From Williamsoniiplasma somnilux (GTDB taxonomy: Bacteria > Bacillota_I > Bacilli_A > Mycoplasmatales > Mycoplasmataceae), in contig NZ_CP024965.1 in assembly GCF_002804005.1 (NCBI RefSeq), positions 310,001 through 374,000 of the forward strand: 64,000 nt of DNA, in the 5' to 3' direction. Below the pieces are notes generated by a model. That model was not told the origin of the DNA. It made no database searches and saw only the letters and a program-made list of their open reading frames with translations. This document shows positions 9,719 to 20,615 of this stretch, in pieces. Within the stretch, counting starts at the first letter, position 1. Each line of letters opens with the position of its first letter. A program made the translations under genes and the position numbers.

Positions 9719-12700
9719 ATGAAAAAAGATAAACCAATTTTTAAAAAAATGGGCTTATTATTTGTAACGGCTTTACCATTCGCTGGATCAGCAGTCTTTG
9801 CAATTAGCGCAATGAAATATAATGTAAAAAACGATTCAAAGAATATCAGTGTTCTAGAAAATACATTACAAGACATTTTAAATGAAAAAAAAGATTTTCC
9901 TTGAACTAAAACAGAACTTGAGAACAAAATTGTTCAAAAAAAACTTGATATTGATGGAGGAATATCAGTTCAAGAATTAGGATCAAAAAGAACAACAGCA
10001 AAAAATGAACGTGAAATTATTACAACTTGAAAATTCATTGGTAATGCTAAGATAACTAATCCTTACACTTATAATGATGAAATTATCATTGAACACTATC
10101 ACACAGAACCAAGAAATAGTGTTCAAAGCATTATTAAAATTCAAAAAGATTTACAAAAAGTTTTAAATAGTAATCTTGATGAATGAAATAAACAAAATTT
10201 AGAAGCTGCAATTGTTGCGGCAAATATTGACATCACCGGAGGTATTACAGTTGAAAATACTGGAACTTCATTTTTAAGATCATCACAAATTGTTTGAAAA
10301 ACAACATCATGAACCTTTATGGGTAATGGAGTTAAATACTCAGGCAAAACAACACTAAGTCATAAGTGAATAAGTAAAACTGATGCAAGCATAGAGATAG
10401 ATACTATCAAAGATAAATTGAATGATGTTGTAAATAATCGGAAAAAAACTCAATGAACGGTTGATGAATTAAAAACGGCTATTTTCTCGGCTGGAATAGA
10501 TGTTAAAGATGGTTTTGATATTGAAGATATCACACCTAAATCAGAGCAAAATCGTTTAGGTGAAGGAGGGCCTAAAACAACAATCTGAAAATTCACAGGC
10601 AAAGGTTCAGTTAATAACAATTATAAATACAAAAATTCTGTAACAATTAATCATGCATGAAATGATTTACATGATGTTTCTCAACATATTTCCCATGCTA
10701 AAGAACAAATAATTGAAATTTTAAATTCTAGAACTAATAATGCTTGAAACGAAACAGATTTATTAGAAGCATTAACTAGTTCAAAAAATCCGATTGATAT
10801 CAAAGGAGGTTTAACAGTTTCTAAGTTAGAAAATTCTAAAACTCGTTCTTGACAAGGTTCTGATCATATTGATTCATGAAAAATTATAGGAAATGGAAGA
10901 GTTGACAATGATTATAAATATAAAGGGGAATTAACTTTAAAACATGAATGAAGTGATAAATCGGATACGACACGTGAGTTAAGCGAAATTCAACCAACCA
11001 TTGAAAACATTGTTAGTGAGAGAAAAGATTCTTTATGGACTCAATATGAATTGCAAAAAATTATAGATGATTCTGGTTTAGATCCTATCAAAGGAGCAAT
11101 TATTGTTTCTAAGCAAGAAGTTTTTAATGAACGTTTGCATGAAAATTTGAGTGGTTCAGAAACTTGGGTATTTACTGCTCGAGGTAACAAAAACAATAAT
11201 TTTAAATTCAAGGGTTCAATAACTGTCGTTCATAAGTGAAGTACGACAAAAGATAAAACTAAAAGCATTTTAGAAAAAAGTTTAGATCTAAAAACTATTT
11301 TAAATTTAAGAACTAGTAGTTCTTGATCCAAAGAAGAACTAGAACAAGAAATTGTAAAAGCGGGAATTGATTCTCAGGGTGGTATTGAAGTTAAACAAAT
11401 AAATATAGATTTAAATACACGTTCTTGAGGTGGTAGTTGAGAAAAAGCATCTTGAGAATTTAGCGGTAAAGGTGATATAAGTAATGATTGAAAGTACAAT
11501 GGAAGTGTTACTTTAAATCATGAATGAGATAATAGTTATGATACCACTGTTGATATTGGCAATGTAGAATCTTTATTACAAGGAGTTTTGGATTCACGAC
11601 CAAGAAGTGCTTGAACCAAAGAGGAATTAGAGACCGAATTAGTCTCAAAAGGCATTGATGAACAAAATGGGATATTAGTAAAACAAGTGATTCCCAATAT
11701 TGAAAGTCGTTCATCAGTTGGAGCAGAAATCGAAGATACTTGAGAATTCATTGGTAACGGAAATGAATTAAATCAATATTTGTTCAATGGTAAAATTCAA
11801 TTAAGACATCAATGAAGTGATAAAATGGATACCACTGTTGATATTGCTACTATTATTAATGATTTACAAATAATTTTAAATTCTGAAGAATACAATAAAA
11901 AAACTTGAGATAAACCCACATTAGAACAAGCTATTGTGGACGCTAAAATTGATCTTGTAGGAGGAATTACTGTTGAAGAAGTTGACACAGTAAAAAATAT
12001 TCGTTCTTCAACAGGAGGACCACATATTTCTACTTGAAAATTTACTGGTCATGGAAAAGAAAGTAATAATTGAAAATACAAAGGTAGTACAGTATTAGAA
12101 CATAAATGAAATAATACAATTGATACAACAAAGCCGATTTCTGTTATTCAAGATGAGTTAAAAGCAATGGTAAATTCTGCAGAACACAAAAACAAATCTT
12201 GAACTCAAGAAGAATTACAAATGGCTGTTAACAAAAAATGAGTAGGATCTGGAATTACTGTATCTCAAAAAAACACTTCATCAACTCGTTCATTTGTTGA
12301 AACACCAAAAACCACAACTTGAATTTTTACAGGTAATGGAAATATAAATAATGATTTACCATATAATGAAAGTATTGAAATAGTTCACAATTGAATTCAA
12401 ATTACTCCAACGACTAAACACATTGAATCAATTAAAACCGAACTTGAAACAATAATTAATAAAAGAAAAGATAAAACTTGAACTAAAGTTGAATTGCAAA
12501 GTGAAATTGACAATGTATATGGTCTTGGAGAAATAACGATTATTGATTCAAGCGAAATAATTAAAGGTCGTTCTTCAGGAACTGCATCTCTTTCAAAAAA
12601 TTGAACATTTAAAGGAAATGGTACAGATGCAAATCAATTAAAATACTTCGGAGAAACTTTAGCAATTCACTCTTGAACAGAAAAAATAGATACATCAATA

Positions 12701-13240
12701 GATATTTCAACGATTAATGATAAATTAAATATTCTAGTCAATGATGAAGCACATAAAGAAAAAGCTTGAACATTAGCTGATTTGCAAAAAGCTGTTAACA
12801 CACGTTATGGCGTTGGAGAAATTGAGGTTAAAGCGAAAACTAGAAACATTCGTCTTGCTGAGAAAAAAGAACATAGAAATACTTACATTTTTATTGGAAA
12901 GGGTAATATCGGAAATAATTATAAATATAAAGGTTCAACAGAAGTAGTTCATGTTTGAAATCAAAGAATTAAGGACATTTCTATAAATTGATGAAAAGAT
13001 CAGCAAGTATTAACTATTCTTCATGGAATTTTAAATAGTAAACCATTAATTTATAAATGAACGGTAGATGCATTTCAAAAGGAAATTGAAGCAAAATTTC
13101 CACCAATGTCAGGACTTAAGGTAATTAGTGCTACGCGATCAATTGATTTTAAGGAATATATTTATATTCAAGGAATTGCCACAATGGATAATGATTTCAT
13201 TTACTATGGAGATGCACAAATTTGAAGGTATTGATTATAA
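9719..13240 (+). CDS. Repeat surface-protein-like protein, long type (cassette A)
   Basis: 1173 residues, unknown family. The ribosome-binding site is AAAAAGGAG (9705-9713). The N-terminus MKKDKPIFKKMGLLFVTALP starts a basic-plus-hydrophobic segment (about 11-32) ending SAVFAISA, which could be an uncleaved anchor or a signal peptide; there is no lipobox. It is followed by 12 units of about 90 residues, counted by their 'H.W' ends (EHYH, SHKW, NHAW, KHEW, VHKW, NHEW, RHQW, EHKW, VHNW, IHSW, VHVW and a variant last unit ending IWRYWL). Each unit probably has two helices (LQ.ILNSR; WTK.EL..AIV.A.ID) then three strands (GGITVEEV; TTW.FTG.G; YKY.GS..L.H.W). Two other copies of the same length lie downstream. 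Trp is encoded mostly by TGA. No similarity to a characterised protein is evident to me. Confidence 0.9.
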
Positions 13241-13302
13241 AACATTATAAAAATTATTAATATTTAAAACCAAATGATAATTTTGTAAATAATTAAAGAA
13301 AT

Positions 13303-13346
13303 AAAAATTGAAATTGAAAGAATTAAATCTTTCAATTTCAATTTTT
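13303..13346 (+). terminator. Intrinsic terminator of cassette A
   Basis: An 18-bp stem AAAAATTGAAATTGAAAG (13303-13320) pairs with CTTTCAATTTCAATTTTT (13329-13346). The same stem, with small changes, ends cassettes B and C. Confidence 0.88.
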
Positions 13347-13440
13347 AAAATTATTGTTTTATAACGATTTTACAACGGTGTACAGTGTCTTAATAAAAAT
13401 ATTATAAATACCATCAACAATACATAACTATAAATTTTAG

Positions 13441-13579
13441 TATAATTACATTATAAGAGAGATAAGATTATTTTTTAAAAAAATATTAATTTTTTATATA
13501 TCTCTCTTAATTTAATATTCATTTCTATTATTTAAAATAACAAAATGTTAAAAACATTTTGTTATTTGAAAGGAACAAA
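13441..13579 (+). promoter_or_regulatory. Promoter and structured leader of cassette B
   Basis: The 339-bp gap 13241-13579 holds the copy A terminator and this leader. The -10 box TATAAT is at 13441-13446. Two strong inverted repeats follow: TAAGAGAGATA (13454-13464) with TATCTCTCTTA (13499-13509), and AAATAACAAAATGTT (13535-13549) with AACATTTTGTTATTT (13553-13567), a perfect 15-bp stem with a 3-nt loop that ends directly against the Shine-Dalgarno AAAGG (13569-13573). The second stem could control ribosome access. Confidence 0.75.
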
Positions 13580-15342
13580 ATGAAAAAGGAAAATATTAAA
13601 TTAAGAAGTGAATTAAAATGTGTTTTGATTTTAATTATTTTATTGACTATTATTTTAAGAATATTTTTTGTTGTGTTTCAATTATCGCAAAGACGCAAAA
13701 AAAATATTTCAAAAATAAAAAATGATTTTCAAAACATTTTAAATAATAAATTTAATTTTAAATGAGATGTAAATGAACTTCAAAAAAAAGTTAATAACAA
13801 TTGAGAGTCCATAAAAATAACTGTAAAATTAATTTTTACTAATAATGAAGAAAAAACAAAAGACTCTGTAAATAATTACATGAGTATTTTAGAACGGCAA
13901 ATTGATAATGGCATTTATTAATTTATAGATAATGTTTTTAAAGAAAATGATTTTATATATAAGGAATCAATAAATTTAATTCATATTTATAATGATATTA
14001 ATAATAATTTGCAACTAATTACAAAAATAAAAGATAATCTTCAGAAAATGTTAATAAAAAAAATTAAACTTGAAAAAACTTGAAAATCGGAAAATTTGTA
14101 AACAAGAATTAATAAAAGTTATGTATTTTATTATTTAATAAATGTTGAAGAATTAGATATAAATACTGAATTTTTTTTCAAAAAAATAGAAATTTACTGA
14201 TAATAAAACTTTAGAAAACACATTTGCATATAAAAATTCGCCTGTTTTAAAACACAAATTAAATGAAATATTTCAATCTAATAATAACTCTTAATGAGGT
14301 AAAAATAAATTAGAGCCAAAATTGCAAATGATGGCATTTATATTATATTAGAGATAATTTTTGAAACAATAAAAACTATTCGTTCTTCAATCAGTAAGTA
14401 ACAAGTTACTATTTAAAAATTTGCTGATAATAAAAAAGTAGTGATTAAAAAAACTAAGAAACTACAACTTTAAATTATGAGTTAAATAATAAAAAAAATT
14501 TAACAAAACAATTTTTAAAATTCAAGTTGAATTAAAAGCAATAATAAATTCGGGAAAACACAAAAACAAAACTTGAATTCAAGACTTTCTAAAAATGACT
14601 ATTGACAAAAAAAGAACGAGATTTGAAATTATTGCATCTTAAAAAATTTTTTATCAATTTGTTTATTTAAAAAAACCATTAATCATGACATGAGGAGTGT
14701 TTATTGATAATGAAATTATAAACATTGATTTATCATATAAAAATAGTGTTTAAATAGTTTCCAAAAAAAATTTAATTAATTCCAAAAGCTCAAAATATTA
14801 AATTAACAAAAAATAAATTTATATTAATAATTAATATTAAACAAGATATAACTTTATTTAAAATTTAATTGCAAAGTTAGCTTGATACTACACATAAAAT
14901 TAGAGAAATAATATTTATTGATCAAAACGAAGTAATGAAATTTTGTTTTTCAGAAATTATACTACTATTCAAAACCTGAACATTTAAAGAAAACGATAAA
15001 GCCAAAAATAATTAAAATATTTCAAAAAAGCATCATCAGTTTGTCATTGAATAAAAAAACAAATAAATCAATAGATATTTTAACTATTAATGATAAATTA
15101 AACATTTTAGTCAATGATAAAAATCACAAAAATAAACCTTAAATTTTAGAAGAGTTGGAAAATACCATAAATTCAAAATTTAATGACGGAGAAATTGAGG
15201 GTCAAGTTAAAACTAAAAACAGTAATTTTGTTGATAACAATGAACATGATGATATTTGCGTTTTTATCGAAAAGGTTAATATTGAAACAGTTATAAATAT
15301 AAATGTTTAAAAGAAGTAACTCATATACGAACCTTTATTTAA
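13580..15342 (+). pseudogene. Decayed short-type repeat gene (cassette B)
   Basis: A copy of the 708-codon gene of cassette A that has lost its frame. The N-terminus is still readable (MKKENIKLRSELKCVLIL) and keeps its ribosome-binding site, but TAA at 13919-13921 stops translation after 113 codons, and many later stops follow. Several are former TGA Trp codons turned into TAA by one G-to-A change, for example 14414-14416 (TGA in copy A at 8709-8711) and 15140-15142 (TGA at 9441-9443). One repeat unit's worth of sequence is missing compared with copy A, around 14270-14340. Similarity continues to the former stop region (TAA 15340-15342). Mutations are strongly toward A+T, as expected for unselected DNA here. 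Confidence 0.9.
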
Positions 15343-15416
15343 AAAGTGTTAAAAACATTTTTAAATAAAATAAAAAGTTTGTGCGGCGAATTTAATTTCG
15401 CAAAAAGGAGATTAAT

Positions 15417-18400
15417 ATGAAAAAAAATAAACCAACTTTTAAAAAAATGGGCTTATTATTTGTAACGGCTTTACCATTTGCTGGATCAGCAGTCTTTGCA
15501 ATTAGCGCAATGAATTATAATGTAAAAAACGATTCAAAGAATATCAGTGTTCTAGAAAATACATTACAAGACATTTTAAGTGAAAAAAAAGATTTTTCTT
15601 GAACTAAAACCGAACTTGAGAACAAAATTGCTCAAAAAAAACTTGATATTGATGGTGGAATATCAGTTCAAGAATTAGGATCAAAAAGAACAACAGCAAA
15701 AAATGAACGTGAAATTATTACAACTTGAAAATTCATTGGTAATGCTAAGATAACTAATCCTTACACTTATAATGGCGAAATTATCATTGAACACTATCAC
15801 ACAGAACCAAAAATTAGTGTTCAAAGCATTATCAAAATTCAAAAAGATTTACAAAAAGTTTTAAATAGTAGTCTTGATGAATGAAATAAACAAAATTTAG
15901 AAGCTGCAATTGTTGCAGCAAATATTGATATCATTGGAGGTATTACAGTTGAAAATGCTGGAACTTCATTTTTAAGATCATCACAAATTGTTTGAAAAAC
16001 AACATCATGAACCTTTATAGGTAATGGAGTTAAATATTCAGGTAAAACAACGTTAAGTCATAAGTGAATAAGTAAAACTGATGCAAGCATTGAGATAGAT
16101 ACTATTAAAGATAAATTGGAAGACGTTGTAAATAATCGAAAAAAAACTCAATGAACGGTTGATGAATTAAAAACGGCTATTTTCTCGGCTGGAATAGATG
16201 TTAAAGATGGTTTTGATATTGAAGATATCACACCTAAATCAGAGCAAAATCGTTTGGGTGAAGGAGGTCCTAAAACAACAATCTGAAAATTCACAGGTAA
16301 AGGCTCAGTAAATAACAATTATAAATACAAAAATTCTGTAACAATCAATCATGCATGAAGTGATTTACATGATGTTTCTCAGCACATTTTTCATGCAAAA
16401 GCTCAAATAATTGAAATTTTAAATTCTAGAACTAATAATGCTTGAAATGAAACGGATTTATTAGAAGCATTAACTAGTTCAGAAAATGCAATTGATATCA
16501 AAGGAGGTTTAACGGTTACTAAATTAGAAAATCCTAAAACTCGTTCTTGACAAGGCTCTGATCATATTGATTCATGAAAATTTACAGGACATGGAAAAGC
16601 TGACAATGATTATAAATACAAAGGTGAATTAACTTTAAAGCATGAATGAAGTGATAAATTGGATACGACTCGTGAGTTAAGCGAAATTCAACCAACCATT
16701 GAAAACATTGTTAGTGAGAGAAAAGATTCTTCATGGACTCAATATGAATTACAAAAAGTTATAGATGATTCTGGTTTAGATCCTATCAAAGGAGCAATTA
16801 TTGTTTCTAAGCAAGAAACTTTTAATGAACGTTTGTATGAAAATATAAGTGATTCAGAAACTTGAGTATTTACTGCTCGAGGTAACAAAAACAATAATTT
16901 TAAATTCAATAATTCAATAACTGTTGTTCATAACTGAAGTACAACAAAAGATAAAACCAAAAGCATTTTAGAAAAAAGTTTAGACTTGCAAACTATTTTA
17001 AATTTAAGAACTAATAGCTCTTGATCTAAAGAAGAACTAGAACAAGAAATTGTAAAGGCGGGAATTGATTCTCAGGGTGGCATTGAAGTTAAACAAATAA
17101 ATATAAATTTAAATACACGTTCTTGAGGTGGGGGTTGAGAAAAAGCATCTTGAGAATTTAGCGGTAAAGGTGATATAAGTAATGATTGAAAGTACAATGG
17201 AAGTGTTACTTTAAATCATGAATGAGATAATAGTTATGATACCACTGTTGATATTGACAATGTAGAATCTTTATTACAAGGAATTTTAGATTCACGACCA
17301 AGAAGCGCTTGAACCAAAGAGGAATTAGAGACCGAATTAGTTTCAAAAGGCATTGATGAACAGAATGGGATATTAGTAAAACAAGTGATTCCCAATATTG
17401 AAAATCGTTCATCAGTTGGAGCAGAAATTGAAGATACTTGAGAATTTATCGGTAACGGAAATGAATTAAATCAATATTTGTTTAATGGTAAAATTCAATT
17501 AAAACACAAATGGAGTAATAAAATGGATACCACTGTTGACATCGCCGCTGCTATTAATGATCTACAAATAGTTTTAAATTCTGAAGAATACAATAAAAAA
17601 ACTTGAGATAAACCCACATTAGAACAAGCTATTGTGGACGCTAAAATTGATCTTGTAGGAGGAATTACTGTTGAAGAAATTGACACAGTAAAAACTATTC
17701 GTTCTTCAACAGGAGGACCACATATTTCTACTTGAAAATTTACTGGTCATGGAAAAGAAAGTAATAATTGAAAATACAAAGGCAGTACAATATTGGAACA
17801 TAAATGAAATAATAAAATTGATACAACAAAGCCGATTTCTGTTATTCAAGATGAGTTAAAAGCAATGGTAAATTCTGCAGAACACAAAAATAAACCTTGA
17901 ATTCAAGAAGAATTACAAATGGCTGTTAACAAAAAATGAGTAGGAGCTGGAATTACTGTATCTCAAAAAAGTACTCCAACAACTCGTTCATTTGTTGAAA
18001 CACCAAAAACAACAACTTGAATTTTTACAGGTAATGGAAATATAAATAATGATTTACCATATAATGAAAGTATTGAGATAGTTCACAATTGAATTCAAAT
18101 TACTCCAACGACTAAACATATTGAATCAATTAAAACCGAACTTGAAACAATAATTAATAAAAGAAAAGATAAAACTTGAACTAAAGTTGAATTGCAAAGT
18201 GAAATTGACAATGTATATGGTCTTGGAGAAATAACGATTATTGATTCAAGTGAAATAATTAAAGGTCGTTCTTCAGGAACTGCATCTCTTTCAAAAAATT
18301 GAACATTTAAAGGAAATGGTACAGATGCAAACCAATTAAAATACTTCGGAGAAACATTAGCAATTCACTCTTGAATAGAAAAAATAGATACATCAATAGA

Positions 18401-18938
18401 TATTTCAACCATTAATGATAAATTAAATATTCTAGTCAATGATGAAGCACATAAAGAAAAAGCTTGAACATTAGCTGATTTGCAAAAAGCTGTTAACACA
18501 CGTTATGGTGTTGGAGAAATTGAGGTTAAAGCGAAAACTAGAAACACTCGTCTTGCTGAGAAAAAAGAATATAAGAACACTTATATTTTTATCGGAAAGG
18601 GTAATATCGAAAACAATTATAAATATAAAGGTTCAACAGAGGTAGTTCATATTTGAAATCAAAGAGTTAAGGATATTTCTATAAATTGACCAAAAGATCA
18701 ACAAGTATGAAATATTCTTAATGCAATTTTAAATAGTAAACCATCAAGTTATAAATGGACGGCAAATGCATTTCAAAAGGAAATTGATGCAAAATTTCCA
18801 CCAATGTCAGGACTTAAGGCAATTTGAGTTCTTCGATTACCTGATTATAAAGAATATATCCATATTGAAGGAATTGCCACAATCGATAATGATTTTATCT
18901 ATTATGGAGCTGCACAGATTTGAAGAACTTGAATGTAA
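15417..18938 (+). CDS. Repeat surface-protein-like protein, long type (cassette B)
   Basis: 1173 residues, the same length as its copies at 9719 and 20616. The start is ATG after AAAAAGGAG. Same hydrophobic N-terminus and 12 units. Against copy A I count 5 differences in the first 65 residues but 23 in the last 86, so the final unit is much more diverged. Shared differences from copy A (MNYNVKN, KIAQKK, LNSSLDE, LEDVVNN) group copies B and C, while QETFNERLYEN is shared with the cassette D protein, suggesting exchange. Its upstream partner is dead, so it must be translated independently. Unknown function; probably surface exposed. Confidence 0.9.
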
Positions 18939-19011
18939 ACAATAAAAACATTATAAAAATTATTAGTGTTTAAAAATTAAATGTTAATTTCATAAATAAT
19001 TAAAGAAACAG

Positions 19012-19053
19012 AAATTGAAATTGTAAGAATTAAGTCTTGCAATTTCAATTTTT
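19012..19053 (+). terminator. Intrinsic terminator of cassette B
   Basis: Stem AAATTGAAATTGTAAG (19012-19027) pairs with CTTGCAATTTCAATTT (19036-19051), with one G-U pair, followed by T residues. Homologous to the terminators at 13303 and 24250. Confidence 0.88.
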
Positions 19054-19148
19054 AAAATCATTGTTTTTTATAAGGATTTTATACCGATGCATAATGCCTT
19101 AATAAAATATTATAAATACCGTTAACGATATATAACTATAAATTTTAG

Positions 19149-19286
19149 TATAATTACATTATAAGAGAGATAAGATTATTGTTTAAAAAAATATTAATTT
19201 TTTAAGTATCTCTCTTAATTTAATATTCATTTTTATTATTTAAAAAAGTAAAATGTTTTTAATATTTGCTTTTTGAAAGGAACAAA
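19149..19286 (+). promoter_or_regulatory. Promoter and structured leader of cassette C
   Basis: The 348-bp gap 18939-19286 holds the copy B terminator and this leader. The -10 box TATAAT is at 19149-19154. The inverted repeat TAAGAGAGATA (19162-19172) with TATCTCTCTTA (19207-19217) is perfect. The stem before the Shine-Dalgarno is kept only in part (AAAAAGTAAAAT / ATTTGCTTTTT). Confidence 0.7.
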
Positions 19287-20541
19287 ATGAAAAAGAAAAA
19301 TAATAAATTAAGAATTGAATTAAAATATGTTTTGATTTTACTTATTTTATTGTTTACTATTGTCACAATATTTTTTGTAGTTTTTCAATTATGACAAAGA
19401 TACAAAAAAAATATTTCAAAAATAAAAAATAATCTTCAAAACATTTTAAATAATAAGCCTAATTTCAAATGAGATATAAATAAACTTCAAAAAAAAGTTA
19501 ACAATAATTGAGAGTCTATACAAATAACTGTAAAATTGTTTTTCACTAGTAATGAAGAAAAACCAAATTATTTTGTAAATAATTATATGCGTATTTTTAA
19601 ACGGCAAATTTGATAAATGCCACTTATTAATTTAATAGATAATGTTTTTAAAGAAAATGATTTTATATATAATGAATCAATAAATTTAATTCATATTTAT
19701 AATGATATTAATAATAATTTGCAACTAATTACAAAAATAAACAATAATATTCAGAAAAATATAAAAACAAAACTTGAATTCAAGATGTTCTACAAATGAC
19801 TATTGACAAAAATGAACAGGAATTAAAATTATTTTATACTAAAAAATTTTTTGATTAATTTGTTTATTTGGAAAAAACCACAAATCATAACATGAGAGTT
19901 TATTGATAATGGAGCTATAAACAATGATTTACCATATAAAGATAGTGTTTAAATAATTCAAAAATGAATTAAACTCATTTTAAAAAATCAAAATATTAAA
20001 TTAACAAAAGATGAATTTATATTAATAATTAATATTAAACAAGATATAGATTTATTTAAAATTTAATTGCAAAGTTAGCTTGATACTACACATAAAATTA
20101 AAGAAATAATATTTATTGATCAAAACGAAGTAATGAAATTTCGTTTCTCAGAAATTATACTACTGTTCAAAACCTGAACATTTAAAGAAAACGATAAAGC
20201 TAAAAATAATTAAAATATTTCAAAAAAACATCATCAGTTAGTCATTGAATAAAAAAACAAATAGATCAATAGATATTTTAACTATTAATGATAATTTAAA
20301 CATTTTAGTCAATGATAAAAATCACAAAAATAAACCTTAAATTTTAGAAGAGTTAGAAAATACCGTAAATCCAAAATTTAATGATGGAAAAATTGAGGGT
20401 CAAGTTAAAACTAAAAACAGTAATCTTGTTGATAACAATGAACATGATGATATTTGCGTTTTTATCGAAAAGGTTAATATTGATAACAGTTATAAATATA
20501 AATGTTTAACAGAAGTAACTCATATATGAACCTTTATTTAA
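19287..20541 (+). pseudogene. Decayed short-type repeat gene (cassette C)
   Basis: The third copy of the short gene. The readable N-terminus is MKKKNNKLRIELKYVLILLI. An inserted base near 19610 and TAA at 19614-19616 stop it after 109 codons. A large internal deletion joins sequence equivalent to the first unit (near 19750) to sequence equivalent to 'KNKAWIQDDLQ' of copy A. The nonsense codon at 20338-20340 (former Trp TGA) is shared with copy B (15140-15142), so this inactivation came before the B/C duplication. The former stop region is at 20539-20541. Confidence 0.9.
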
Positions 20542-20615
20542 AAAGTGTTAAAAACATTTTTAAATAAAATAAAAAGTTTGTGCGACGAATTTAATTTCGC
20601 AAAAAGGAGATTAAT

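Larger units (their letters stand above)
7191..13350 (+). repeat. Segmental repeat, copy A (two-gene cassette)
   Basis: First of three tandem cassettes. Each has the same parts in the same order: a TAGTATAAT promoter, a structured leader, a short repeat-protein gene, a 75-bp gap, a long 1173-codon gene, and a terminator with an AAATTGAAATTG-type stem. Copy A is the only one with both genes open. Boundaries are set at terminator ends and are approximate. Confidence 0.85.
13351..19056 (+). repeat. Segmental repeat, copy B (short gene decayed)
   Basis: Second cassette, same order as copy A. Start-to-start distances from copy A are 6062 bp for the short gene and 5698 bp for the long gene; the difference comes from a deletion inside the decayed short gene. 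The long gene is open at the same 1173 codons. Confidence 0.85.

Noticed and set aside
13303-13346. AAATTGAAATTG repeats as a CRISPR array
   Set aside because: There is one hairpin per cassette, several kilobases apart, with a T tail and no spacers: they are terminators.
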